Shown here: positions 1 to 8,999 of the stretch, one piece after another | Position numbering within the stretch: position 1 is the first letter of the stretch | Layout of the letters: each line of letters starts with the position of its first letter | Notes under the pieces: generated by a model | What the model saw: only the letters and a program-made list of their open reading frames with translations | What the model was told of the DNA's origin: nothing | Databases searched by the model: none | Program-made: the position numbers and the translations under genes | From: Welwitschia mirabilis | Taxonomy: Eukaryota; Gnetophyta; Gnetopsida; Welwitschiales | NCBI GenBank assembly: GCA_051453625.1 | Contig: JBOZIK010000001.1 | Coordinates: 24,532,613 to 24,554,100 of the forward strand | Length of the DNA stretch: 21,488 nt | Direction: 5' to 3'

Positions 1-45
1 CACACACACCCACACCCACACACACACACACACCCACACACCCTC
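1..45. repeat. CA dinucleotide microsatellite
   Basis: The first bases are (CA)n interrupted by occasional CCC triplets, followed by a short CT-rich stretch. It is a simple-sequence repeat cut by the window edge, so its full length is unknown. Confidence 0.9.
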
Positions 46-1171
46 TCACTCTCATGATCGGGTTACCTTGGTAAAGGTCCTCTATGTTTTTTAATGTGCC
101 TATAGGTAGTAGGTAATAAAGTAATCAGGAAAAAGGGGGCTCTTTTATTATTGAATCTTTGAAAAGAACTTCACTCTCCTGAAACTAGAGAGGAGAAAAA
201 CATGCATAGGCCTCTTCCACGCAAGAAAGAGGAAGGGGCATTTACATCACAAAGACAAAAAATTGAGAATAGTGAATCCAAATAATGTACAAAAGGGTAA
301 AGATTATCTAAAAATATGTAGTTGACAAGAACTTCTTCTATAGTCTTCACAAGTCTTCTTTGCATGGGAGGAGGAACAGTTAGCTAGCTGAGAGTCAAAA
401 AAGGAGATGAAGCTAAGATTACTATCCGGTAGAGATGGAGAGGAGCTATACTGTTAGATATGACTTTAGAATACTTGAGGATGAGGAAGGAAATTAGGGG
501 AGAGCGTAGAGGAGGCCTCTCAAACATAGAGACATAAAAGTGGGAGAAAAAGGAAAAGTCTGTCTCTTAGATGGGAGATAAAGGAGAGGGAGTGATGTGG
601 AGGAACAAGAAGTGAATATGATGATGGGAAGGGAGGGTCCCAGGCAGCATCTCTTTGTCGTCTAATAGTCCTTATCATCCTTAAGCTAGCTATGATTCTG
701 TAGCTAAGATGCTGCTTAGAAGTCTGGTAGGATGTAGGTGGAAAGCTAGCAGGTCCTTGATGGTACCACAGAGGATCACTCCACTAGAATAGTGGTCACT
801 TCACTAGGCATTAGGTTGGTACTCACCTTGTGGTGTAGTGTCACGGGCAGGCTCGTTCGATTCTAGTGCCCCCTCAGAACTTGATGTAAACTTAGGACTC
901 TTTTGGAGCTAGCTAAGAGTTGAACCAGATGGAGAATTAAGGAATGACATCCTCCATTGAAGGATTGCGCCTCGGATGAAGCAACCTAAAGAGGAGGCTG
1001 ATTGAAAACTCTAAATGGGGCACGAACAGCTAGATTTTGGAGGGATGCTAGGTCAGGAGAGTTGAAGGTAGGTAGAGGCAAGAGAATTCCACACCCTAAG
1101 CATGAAATTGACTTGGATTCGATGCCCTGGGCGTTGAATTCAATGGAGATTGTAAGTGGGGAGTGGGGGAT

Positions 1172-1223
1172 GGAGAAAGGGAGAAAGGGAAAGGGAAAAA
1201 AGGAGAGGGAGAAAGGAAAAAGG
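1172..1223 (+). repeat. 52-nt uninterrupted purine run
   Basis: Every plus-strand base here is A or G, arranged as variants of GGGAAA and GGAGA. Further purine-rich sequence follows to about 1262. This is low-complexity sequence of a kind that can form triplex DNA under strain; no coding function is seen. Confidence 0.8.
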
Positions 1224-1475
1224 TAACAAGGGAAGGGAGAGACAATAAGTAGGAGGAGAAGGGTTCTAGGTACAATCCTCGATGGGTAAGATTGTTAAAG
1301 GATGTCTTCTTGTCAAGTAAGAGGCTGGAGACTCAAGACAGATCCTAGAGTAGAGAGACATAGAACTAGGTTTGGGGTTGACCCTTGAAACTAGTCCAAC
1401 AGTTGAAGTCAGAGAAGAGAGGTAAAAGGGACCAGACAAACTAGATTCCATGCTCTAGGTGTTGGGAGAAAGAAC

Positions 1476-1558
1476 AGAAGAAGAAGGAAAGGAAAGAGAA
1501 AGAAAAGGAGAAGGGGGAAAAAGAAGGAAGGAAGGAAGAAAAGAAAAAGAAGGAAGGA
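1476..1558 (+). repeat. 83-nt uninterrupted purine run
   Basis: The plus strand is purine only, with AAGG and GAAA motifs including a short GGAA tandem near 1528. It is the longest strand-asymmetric run in the window. It lies about 280 bases upstream of the TATA box of the antisense gene, so a regulatory role is possible but unproven. Confidence 0.85.
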
Positions 1559-1841
1559 TGAGTGCCAAAGGAGGTTGAGTAAGATTCAGAAAGGGGTCCC
1601 CCAATGTCTAGGGGTCGGTTTAATATTTAACACTTATCCACCACCAGACATCTGTGTAAGATGAAGTAAGATGAATTTAAGATGTCAAAGAAATTTAATG
1701 CTATAACGAAATAAGTTTATGGATTAACTAAGGTGAGTCCAACTTTTACCTTTGATGTGACCCATGTAAGTACAAATGTTGAAGGGCCCACTACACATCT
1801 TTCTAAATAAGGTTCCTCGTTGTTCGTGCAAACCCTAGCCC

Positions 1842-1853
1842 TTTTATAAAAAG
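1842..1853 (+). promoter_or_regulatory. TATA box of the antisense gene
   Basis: A TTTATAAAAAG-type TATA box stands about 95 bases upstream of the ATG at 1946. That spacing fits a plant promoter with a leader of 60-70 bases. The block downstream is pyrimidine-rich (CTCCTCATCTTTACACATACC), like a plant transcription start region. It is called from sequence and position only. Confidence 0.5.
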
Positions 1854-1945
1854 GGGGGCCCAACTCCTCATCTTTACACATACCACTTCTTAGTTTTCCT
1901 TATGTTGTATGTAAGATTGTAAGATTTCAAGTATGTGATGACCAA

Positions 1946-3906
1946 ATGGCTAGTCCATCATCCAAAATTACCTGGAAGATCAGAACTTCTTCAAAGGGCT
2001 CAAAAGGGCAACAATAGACTCTTTCTCTTTCATTAAAGGTAGGCCTTCAATGCCATTCTAACTTCTCCTTTTAGAGTAGCTCTTCTTTAATTTTTTGTAT
2101 CTTGGACCTTTGCCTTTAAATCGAGTCTTGTTGTTCTTTAGATCTGACCGGCATGACTCCCATGGCTGCTCACATAAATCAGTGGGCGACAGGTGCATCA
2201 ATAGGAAGAAAGAGGGGAGAAAATATGGTACAATAGGTCATTACTCCTTTCTTCAGTTTCTAGATGAAGATAGGTCCTTGGGGAAGAACTTGCAGAAAGC
2301 TAGGCTATACGAGTTGGCAACCTTCCGCCTCTTCAAGCAGGTACCAACTTAGGTTGAGGACATCATTTATAATTGGGACTATGTTAAAAGGGAAAGTTGG
2401 TTCCACTGTGTTTACGTTCTTGGGTTGTCGAATCCAACCCACATCTAGGTCCTCATATTCATGGATGACATTGGGCATATGTTTGGTCTCCCCTATTGAA
2501 ATCAGATGGATGTCTAGACAATCTGAGGGACCGCCTCCAAGAATCTCCCCATTTTGCTAAAAGAGTGCAGGTTGGCAAAAGCCTCTATAGAGAGGCTGAA
2601 GAGTGAGAAGGGGATCTTGGTTTATTTCCTTCCAGAGCCAGTCAAATCAATGTGTCTTTTTGCTTGCTCCAAGCTGATTCTCTTTAACAAGGGGATGCAC
2701 ATCTCTCAAGTGTTCTTTCGGGTCATGTGTGAAGTGGTAGCACATGGAACCAAGTCTGCATGTACAAAGTTAGTGAAAGAGAAGGTATCAGTGAACCTGA
2801 CCCATTGTCAGAAAAATGAAAAGATCATGTGCGTAGTTGCTTTCTACACCTAGGCGATAAGAGTGTGGTCTTAGAGCAAGCTAGCTTGGATGAACGTCTT
2901 ATCTCTCCCCAAGAGTAGGGAAGCCAACCTTAGTTCCCATTCCTTCCTTGGTCCTAGTCTTTACTATAAGGGACTTAAACTGGAGAAGTTGTATATCTCA
3001 TCGAACGACCACAAGGAGAAGTAGGACCCCTTTGCCCATAAAATAGAAATCTATGTTGCTAATTTTTTGTCTAAGGGCAAGGGTCTTTCTGCTACCAAGA
3101 CTCCATCTGGGAAAGGGAAGGAGGTGGAGGTTCAAGAGTGTCCTCTTCTTGATGATGATGAAGTGACAATCTTGGGAGAGATGTCTAGTAGGTCCACCTT
3201 CCGGTCCTATCTTGTATTGCATCTTTTGTTTTCTCCTTTTCTAAGATAGCTTTCTTTTCTACAAGGGAGAAGGAGCTAATATCATTTCATGGAAAGAGTC
3301 TTTCACCCTGATGGGTGGTTCTAGTTTAGGAAGTAAAGGGAAGATTATGCTTCTAGAGGAAGAGAAGTGTGCTCAAGATATGATGCCTTCTCCATGTGAG
3401 TAGATGATTCTATTAATCTTCTGAGTTTATACCATCTTCTGATTAGACTCTGATAGTTGTTATCTCTTATCGTTTTTCAAGGAGGGACTAGTCTACACCT
3501 AGGCAGGAGAAGAAGTTCTCTTCCAAGGTGGCTAGATATATAGCAATAGGGTTGTCCTAGCTGAAGAGGTAGTATGAGAATGACCGGAGACGTGAACTAG
3601 AGGAGTTTTGGGCGAGGCAGGCAGAGGCTTGGTGCCGGGCAAAGGAAGCTAAAAGAAGGGCTAGGGCAAATAGAAGAGGAGGCCTTCAAGTCCAAAGGAA
3701 AACCTGCAAGAATGAAGATAGAGATGGGCAAAAGCCGTAAGGTGGCAAAAAGTCTGCACAAGCTTATAGAGAAGCACATAGAAAAGAAACAGGTTCTGAC
3801 TGAACTTGTGCCAGTGCAGATTTCCCCTACTCCTCTAGAGAGCTTGGAAGACCATTTGGGTAGCAATGAAGATGATGCCTCCCAAAATGCTAATGAGAGT
3901 TCTTAA
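1946..3906 (+). pseudogene. Antisense accessory gene of the Ty3/gypsy element, spliced and decayed
   Basis: I do not recognise the family with certainty. The likely start is ATG 1946, which opens MASPSSKITW. Probable introns are 2038 to about 2140 (donor AAAG/GTAGGC, acceptor after a T-rich tract), around 3190-3280, and 3399 to about 3481 (donor GTGAGT). Coding-like pieces include 2141-2352, 2361-2560 (with motifs FMDDIGHMFGLP and WDYVKRESWF, broken by stops) and 2554-2853. The C-terminal part (3540-3906) is highly charged and probably coiled coil (RRRELEEFWARQAEAW), ending in an acidic tail with a stop at 3904. The gene converges on pol (minus, ending at 4178). Tat-lineage plant Ty3/gypsy elements are known to carry extra antisense ORFs between pol and the 3' LTR, and this fits that pattern. 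In-frame stops show it is dead. It could also be an unrelated host fragment. Confidence 0.5.
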
Positions 3907-4023
3907 AGCTCCTTTGTCATATTGTTTGTCTGCATTTTACTTTGCTAGAGCTTCCTAGGTTTGTCTTCAGAGTTATGGACAGGCATGCCTTTGCCTTTAT
4001 GTAATAGCTACCTTTTCTCTTTT

Positions 4024-4029
4024 AATAAA
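4024..4029 (+). terminator. Poly(A) signal of the antisense gene
   Basis: AATAAA lies about 120 bases after the stop at 3904, in a T-rich context. It is the expected end of the plus-strand transcript and lies about 150 bases before the convergent stop of pol. Confidence 0.5.
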
Positions 4030-4177
4030 AAGTCTTTTGTTCTCTTGGAAACATTACGCTTCTGACTTTTGCTAACTCTACTAACTATCTACTAACTTTA
4101 TTATTGAAGAAAACTTGAAAAACAAACTAAAAGTATTAACCTAGTATGTACAAGGTATTTAGAAAGGGAAAAGAACT

Positions 4178-4619
4178 TTAACCCCGAGAGAAATCCAAAA
4201 GAGCTCTAAAGTAATGGCAAAGGTGGTAACCAATGTATGTATAAGGGAGCTCCTTCCTTTGGAGGTCGGCAATCTTGTAGTCCTAGTCCCTTACGAACAA
4301 TGAGATTTGGTAGGGTTCTAGCAAGAGGGGCGAATTTCTAATGTCCTTTGACCTTATCAGTTGTTCGATCCCTTACTAACACCCAATCTCCAATATGGAA
4401 GCCTTTCATGTTGCCCTCTTCTCAAACAATCACTTGACAATCATCCGGTGTCTTAGCATTGTGTGGATGGCTTCATCTCAAATCTCTTGTAATTCCAACA
4501 GAGCTAACTTGCTGTCCGACAAAGCTTTCAAAGGGCTCAAGTATGCTTCCCTGAAATCATACGTGTCTAGGCAGAGCTGGATGGCAAGGGAGGACCTTTG
4601 GTCATACACTAGGTAGTAG
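4178..4619 (-). pseudogene. Integrase C-terminal domain and end of pol
   Basis: After LLELQEI-DEAIHTMLRH, typical of the alpha-helical segment following the core, degraded sequence leads to KFAPLARTLPNLIVRKGLG and ends in GYHLCHYFRALLDF. This corresponds to the GPY/F-type C-terminal module, whose end is normally an LKHYF-like motif. A stop codon lies opposite 4178-4180. The convergent antisense gene ends about 270 bases further left. Confidence 0.7.
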
Positions 4620-5200
4620 GGGATGGATTTGATGTTAGCCTTGTATCTCAATCTGCCAGCCCATAGGGCATACTTGATGAGGGTATGCCAACTTCATGGC
4701 CTCTTTTGGATGGCAGATTCCATGCCTTCATTGAAGTTCGAGGTTTCTTCTTCTCCTCCTACTGGAAAGGGGGAGAAGGTTGTCATTATTGACTTCTTGA
4801 TTCCCATTAGCAACTTCTTGTTAGATGATTTTTCTAAGCTATTCACCTAAGGATAGTACTTCGATCTTAAGGAAAATCTTGTTATTCTAACACCATTCTG
4901 CAAACCTGATGGATGCGAAGGCTTTCTCATTATCACAGAACAAGGCATAGGGATGTTCAAAGTTGGTGACAATGTCCCTTTGTAGGAAGTCTATTATAGT
5001 CTCTCTACTGAATTGCCTTGTTGCCTCTACCTCCATCCACCTTGTAGTGTAATCTGCAGCTATAATGATGAACAAGTGTTCGATCATAAAGGGAGAATAA
5101 ATTTTCCTAGTGAAGTCCAATGCCCACATGGCGAAAGGCCAACGTCTAGGATGGGAAGAAGGGTTAGAGGTAGATTTGTATCTCTGGAAGCAAGACATTG
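4620..5200 (-). pseudogene. Integrase catalytic core (DDE)
   Basis: The core inserts element cDNA into the host chromosome. It opens with RRWPFAMWALDFTRKIYSP, with the first catalytic Asp at 5115-5117. IIAADYTTRWMEVEATR follows, the second Asp is in FCDNEKAF (4932-4934), and the Glu is in NSLEKSSNKKLL (4832-4834). The last is in another frame, so the DDE triad is traceable but split. SWHTLIKYALWAGR and PYYLVYDQ mark the end of the core. The piece 5198-4887 is the longest open part. Frameshifts inactivate it. Confidence 0.9.
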
Positions 5201-5219
5201 GAAAATGTCATATGTGTAG

Positions 5220-5421
5220 GCATGGTTGAAAGAATCTTTCACCATGATAGGCTAGTAGTATCCTGCAACATGATCTATGTTGCTAGCAGTCTGGCAAAAG
5301 TGTAGTCTCCCTTTATCCTGTCATGGAACTCTTGCAGTAGCTCCTTGACTTCATCCTAGGTAATGCATCGAAGGTAGACATTGTAATAATTCCTATGGAA
5401 GAGGACTCTATTCTTAATCAT
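5220..5421 (-). pseudogene. Integrase HHCC zinc-finger region
   Basis: Immediately past the inserted LTR the frame resumes as IKNRVLFHRNYYNVYLRC, then ELLQEFHDRI, HVAGYY, PIMVKDSF and a Cys-x-x-Cys-like end (IFQCLASR or, in the next frame, SCFQRYK). These are the His-His-Cys-Cys elements of the N-terminal zinc domain. Stops and a frameshift are present. The codon phase across the LTR is preserved once one copy of the 5-bp duplication is removed. Confidence 0.8.
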
Positions 5422-5426
5422 GAACT
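5422..5426. repeat. Target-site duplication GAACT, left copy
   Basis: It is identical to 6640-6644 and directly abuts the TGTTAGGATC end of the inserted LTR. Confidence 0.85.
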
Positions 5427-5559
5427 TGTTAGGATCGATAATAGGGTAATTTAAAATTATAACTAATTAACAACAAATTCAGATTTTGCACATAAATGAA
5501 AACAGCACAAAATAAATCAAATGACAAATGCACCAAATTTATAGTGGTTCGGCAATCCT

Positions 5560-5613
5560 TGCCTACTCCACTCACAGGGGGCAGCAACGTGCTTCCAGCC
5601 TCCTGGTTCCCTT
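5560..5613. repeat. 54-bp sequence repeated across the assembly gap, left copy
   Basis: By eye it is identical over all 54 bases to 5714-5767, and it ends exactly at the first N. Confidence 0.9.
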
Positions 5614-5713
5614 NNNNNNNNNNNNNNNNNNNNNNNNNNNNNNNNNNNNNNNNNNNNNNNNNNNNNNNNNNNNNNNNNNNNNNNNNNNNNNNNNNNNNNN
5701 NNNNNNNNNNNNN
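5614..5713. other. Assembly gap of exactly 100 N
   Basis: A round run of 100 N is the usual placeholder for a gap of unknown size. It interrupts the R/U5 part of the inserted LTR. Confidence 0.98.
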
Positions 5714-5767
5714 TGCCTACTCCACTCACAGGGGGCAGCAACGTGCTTCCAGCCTCCTGGTTCCCTT
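5714..5767. repeat. 54-bp sequence repeated across the assembly gap, right copy
   Basis: It starts at the first base after the N run and repeats 5560-5613, so the two contig ends either overlap or sit in two copies of the same LTR. Confidence 0.9.
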
Positions 5768-6047
5768 AAATAACACCCAGCAGCTTGGGCACAATACAAC
5801 ACCCTTCTCCAAGGGTCACAATCAATCCCTTCTCACGGGATGCACGGGCTCACTCCAAAGAGCTGCTAGAAAGAGTAGAAAGCAAGAGATCTGATGGTGT
5901 AAATGCCTTTAGCACACTACATTAGCAAATGAGTACAAGATCTCTAATTACAAATGATATCTTGGTGAAGTATAGATTGTATGTAAATCTCAGATTTCAG
6001 AATAATACAATCACGGAGCATTAGTCTACACACTATGTGAATCTGGC

Positions 6048-6055
6048 TTTTTATA
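6048..6055 (-). promoter_or_regulatory. TATA box of the inserted LTR
   Basis: The minus strand reads CTATAAAAAGCC, downstream of the 56-bp repeats and about 585 bases from the TG end. Transcription would start near 6020, reading toward the gap. Confidence 0.6.
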
Positions 6056-6289
6056 GCTTAAGGGTTATAAGATAGCTGTTGAAGCCTCAAGATTGAAGCC
6101 CCAACAGTTTAGTGCGTAACCCTCGCTATTTATTGCACAACCCTAGCCATTTGAAAATTGAATAGCGTCACTTTGGTGACTGCAACGGTCACATTCCATT
6201 TCAATGTTCACCAAGCTGTTCGTCCTAAGTTTTTAGACTAGACATCCCGGTTGTAATGCCAAATTATTGTGAAAACTAAGAAGAATCCT

Positions 6290-6545
6290 GGATGTCTCGA
6301 TTCATAACTCGAACGTCCCCATAGATTTGGGCCGCATACAGAGTCGGACGTCCCGATGGAAAACTCAAATATCCTCATACTGGATTCTCGCATACAAGGT
6401 TGGATGTCTCGACGACAAAGCTCGAACGTCCCCATACATTTTACCACGTACAAGGTCGGACATCCCGGTGACAGGACTTGGACATCTCCATACATTTTAC
6501 CGCATACAGGGTCAGACGTCCCATAGAACAAGCTAGATGTCCCGG
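6290..6545. repeat. 56-bp tandem repeat in the LTR U3
   Basis: Units begin at 6290, 6346, 6402, 6458 and 6514, an exact 56-bp period over four full units plus a partial fifth. Each unit holds a GGACGTCC-like motif at offset 0 and a related one at offset about 22, with CATACA(A/G)GGT-like sequence at its end. The copy at 6346-6353 is the perfect palindrome GGACGTCC. Others read GGATGTC or GGACATC, the two products of CpG deamination. A similar half-motif flanks the array at 6241. Repeats in U3 upstream of TATA are commonly enhancers in plant LTR elements such as Tnt1. Confidence 0.85.
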
Positions 6546-6639
6546 TTGGCACAACTTCTGATTTGCACGATTTTGGTAAAGTCAATGCCTACCCTTAGAC
6601 ATCATTAAAACCTTGGATGCTTCAACAGATTCTTCCACA

Positions 6640-6644
6640 GAACT
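6640..6644. repeat. Target-site duplication GAACT, right copy
   Basis: It directly follows the terminal CA of the LTR on the plus strand and matches 5422-5426. Confidence 0.85.
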
Positions 6645-6949
6645 TGGCTGCTTTTGCTTTGAATGCTTTCCTAAATGGTATGGAGGTATTTCTAGGGAGG
6701 GATCCACCAGACAGATAAAGGTAGATGGATTCGTACCAAGGCTTGGCTAAAAATTTAGCAAAGATAGTGGGGAAAGGAGGGGTCTTACCTAACTGAGCTT
6801 TTTCTTCTGATTAAGGTGTAGGAGGTCTCTTGCTAGATCCATCCTCCTAACTAGCTTGGTGGGTGAGAGCTAAATGTTGTATTCTTGCAACTTGGAGATC
6901 CATTTCTCTTCTCAGGTTTGCATCCCTTTCCTCTAGCAGAGATTTCACT
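6645..6949 (-). pseudogene. Connection region before the integrase zinc finger
   Basis: Weak but ordered similarity runs from AVKSLLEERDANLRRE (about 6940-6890) through KPWYESIYLYLSGGSLP (6755-6700) to FRKAFKAKAAKF at 6645. The PWYxxIxxYLxxGxxP and KAxKF pattern is typical of the stretch just before the HHCC zinc finger in plant Ty3/gypsy pol. The reading frame stops where the copia-like LTR has inserted and resumes at 5421. Confidence 0.7.
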
Positions 6950-7264
6950 GCTAGTTCTGTGGCTATACCCTAGACCTTGGGTCGTAGAATATAGTGACAG
7001 AATCGTTTCAGGGCTTTGATGAGAGCGAAGGCTTCCTTCTTTAGATGGTGGTCAGATAGCTCTACGTCCTTGAATTGTTCACTCTTGAAGGGGAGAGGCA
7101 TTCACCATCCCCACCCTCTAGGTCTGCCACCTTTTGTGTGAAGACGGTAGCAGTTGTGGTATCAGAAGCATAGGTGTAGATGAAAAACCGTTTAGAAAAA
7201 TCTAGGCTGATTAACTATGGTGAAGCGGCTACAACCTTCTTGATCAATTCAAACGCCTTCTTCC
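6950..7264 (-). pseudogene. Ty3/gypsy RNase H following reverse transcriptase
   Basis: The thumb leads into KKAFELIKKVVAASP and LISLDFSKRFFIYTYASD, the usual start of the RT-linked RNase H. It then shifts frame to FKDVELSDHHLKKEAFALIKALKRF at 7085-7000, which matches the conserved glutamate-lysine-(A/E)-ALxxALKxFRxYxL stretch of this domain, and ends in HYILRPKV. This is the element's second RNase H, in the normal gypsy position. A stop follows RPKV. Confidence 0.8.
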
Positions 7265-8165
7265 CTTTTGTTGAATAGACGAACGGACCATTCTTCTTTA
7301 ATAGCGGCATGATAGAAGCCACTATCTTAGTGGATCTTGTGATGAATCTCCTCCCGAAATTAATCTTTCATAAGAAAGACCGCAACTCCTTAAAGGATCT
7401 AAGAAGAGGTATTTTCTACATAACCTAGGCCGTTTCCAGATTTACTCCGATTCTGTGGTCTGGGACAAGGTAGCCGAGGAGCTTAGCAGAAGAGACCACG
7501 ATGATGCCTTTCTTAGGATTGAGGGAGATTCCATATTCCTAGAAATGTATGAACATCTTGTTTAGATTGGCTATGTGGTTTACCCACCTATCAGAATAGA
7601 TAGTGACGTCATCTAGATAGACTACGAGGCACTTCCCAATCAGTCATGCTAGTGTGCATTCCATGACCCTCTACAAGGTAGCCCCTTGCATTGATCAATC
7701 CAAACGATATGCTCTTGTAGGCATATGTCCCCCACTTAATGGTGAACATTGTCTTGATCCGGTCTGAAGTAGCTAAATCCAAGAATGAAAACATTTTTGC
7801 TCTAGATACCTTCTCCAAAATCTCATCGATGGTAGGAGTGGGATAGTTGTCCTTGACTAACACTTTGTTTAGGTTCTCGAAGTCAACACATAGATGGATC
7901 TCCCCACTCTAATGAGGAAGAAGATTAGACACCTAGGTGGCGTGCCTGACCAAGTAGATGATGCCTAATTGCGGCAGTTTGTCAAGTTGCTTCTTAATCA
8001 AAAGTTCAACTATTGGGTTAACTCATCTTTGTCTTTGTCAAAAGGTCTTGATATTATCCTTGAGTAGGATAGTGTGAGTGAGAATTTCTGGATTGAATCC
8101 CTTTAAGTCTTGAATCCCTTTAAGTCTTCATAAGACCAGGTAAAGACGTCCTTGAACTCCTGACA
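7265..8165 (-). pseudogene. Ty3/gypsy reverse transcriptase, inactivated
   Basis: This copies element RNA into DNA. It begins with DVFTWSYEDLKG (8155-8120), where a 17-bp tandem duplication at 8094-8127 causes a frameshift. Then come GEIHLCVDFENLNK, LVKDNYPTPTIDEIL (from 7863), FSFLDLA with the catalytic Asp of motif A, and WGTYAYKSISFGLINA. About ten residues that normally follow motif A appear to be deleted. Motif C is intact as VVYLDDVTIYSD, with YLDD at 7608-7619 in a second frame. The thumb region gives NPKKGIIVV, LLGYLV, and SFLSKINFGRRFI. Frameshifts and stops make it nonfunctional, but every major motif can be located. Confidence 0.9.
8094..8127. repeat. 17-bp tandem duplication in the RT region
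   Basis: Two identical adjacent 17-bp copies (8094-8110 and 8111-8127). Seventeen is not a multiple of three, so the duplication shifts the polyprotein frame just upstream of RT. Confidence 0.9.
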
Positions 8166-8574
8166 CAGGGAAAGGATGACCTGTCTTTCTTAGTCAAAAC
8201 AGACTCTCCCTATTTTGATCATCTTGGGGCTCTGAGGGAACCTAGGTTCACCTCTTTGACTTCTTCATCTGAGCATTTCTTACGGAATGGCAGGTCCAAT
8301 TGTGAATCAAAGAACTTTTCCAGCTAGATAAACCTTACTGGAGTCTTGTTAGTTTGCAACTGTAGGATATGATCTTTTATGAAATGATCGTCTTTTTTAG
8401 CATATTCCTCCTCATCTACAATCTGTCTTTGAAACTCTTCTCGATTCTGTAAAAACCTTAAGATGTCATCATCTCCTTCAAAGACTTGATAGTCCTTCAT
8501 GTTGTTAGGAACCAATCTCTCAAAAAGGAGGGCAATTTGGAGTCCTTAAACAACTAGATCATTGAATGGGCTTC
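8166..8574 (-). pseudogene. Polyprotein linker between RNase H and reverse transcriptase
   Basis: The best-preserved part is 8515-8324 and reads VPNNMKDYQVFEGDDDILRF onward, an acidic segment. In plant Ty3/gypsy proteins similar acidic linkers adjoin the extra RNase H. The rest, to about 8166, shifts frame and keeps only scattered similarity to the pre-RT region. No catalytic role is expected. Confidence 0.55.
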
Positions 8575-8960
8575 CTAAGGCAACGAAGCGGCGAGTTTAT
8601 CTACTACGAAGTTCTGCCCCCTAGGAATCTGGGAAAGAGACCATTCTGTAGATCGCTCTAGGAGATCTAGGACTCAGGCCTTCTAACCTTTTAACATCGG
8701 ATTGTGAGTTTGGTACTTCGCTTTGATTTGCTTGATGACGACTTATGAATCTCTAGAAGCTTGGATCCTCTTGACCTTCTTTTGGAGTGCTATCTTGAGG
8801 GTCTATATGCGTGCTTCATACTCAATGGCATTATTAGAGGTAAGAAACCATAAGCTAAAGGCTCTTAGCAAAGGTTGTCCTACTAGTGGTTGCAGTACTA
8901 CTCCTACCCCTCAGCACTTAGTATTGGTAGCTCCGTCAAAGAACAGGGATCAAGTTTCAT
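8575..8960 (-). pseudogene. RNase H domain between protease and reverse transcriptase
   Basis: This domain degrades the RNA strand of RNA/DNA hybrids. In order it shows LFFDGATN (first catalytic Asp, codon 8935-8937), GVGVVL, NNAIEYEA (catalytic Glu), RDS with VVIKQIKAKYQ (second Asp), and IPRGQNFVVDKLAASL (last Asp). All four acidic positions survive despite five or so in-frame stops. The NNxxEYEA and GDSxLVxxQ style is that of the extra, plant/archaeal-like RNase H of Tat elements. In those elements the extra RNase H normally follows the gypsy RNase H and precedes integrase; here it directly follows the protease and precedes RT. The sequence is of similar age to its neighbours, so I see no sign of a later graft. 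Confidence 0.85.
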
Positions 8961-8999
8961 TGGAAGCGGTATTTGGAAGGTCATGCGGTATTGGGGCTT

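Larger units (their letters stand above)
46..1841. other. Gene-less, purine-rich stretch
   Basis: I recognise no gene in either strand. Open frames here are short and show no familiar motif. From about 380 to 1560 the plus strand is strongly biased to A and G, with two long uninterrupted purine runs listed separately. By position, the 3' LTR and polypurine tract of the minus-strand Ty3/gypsy element should lie in or left of this stretch, but I could not find convincing TG/CA boundaries or a matching second copy. Confidence 0.5.
5427..6639 (-). mobile_element. Copia-like LTR inserted in integrase (solo LTR as assembled)
   Basis: On the minus strand it starts TGTGGAAG at 6639 and ends GATCCTAACA at 5427, so it has TG...CA ends. 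It is flanked by a perfect 5-bp duplication GAACT on the plus strand (5422-5426 and 6640-6644). Removing the LTR and one duplicate joins the integrase reading frame exactly. From the TG end it carries a 56-bp tandem repeat (U3), a TATA box at 6048-6055, then about 600 bases of R/U5. No internal region is seen, so as assembled it is a solo LTR. However, a 100-N gap lies inside it and could hide more. The orientation is inferred from the TATA box and the repeat position. Confidence 0.8.

Noticed and set aside
1-60. Telomere- or satellite-like array at the left edge
   Set aside because: It is a simple CA dinucleotide repeat without the plant telomere heptamer.
1002-1226. A 74-codon plus-strand frame rich in Lys, Gly and Glu
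   Set aside because: The charged tail is a by-product of the purine run, and there is no recognisable domain.
6238-6585. A minus-strand frame giving a repetitive Cys/Gly-rich peptide
   Set aside because: The repetition is only the 56-bp DNA array read in one frame. It lies in LTR U3, where no protein is expected.
5482-6632. Alternative borders for the inserted LTR (TG at 5487, CA at 6627, with GATTT/GATTC)
   Set aside because: The duplication has a mismatch and removal leaves about 70 extra non-coding bases in integrase. The GAACT borders are perfect and restore phase.
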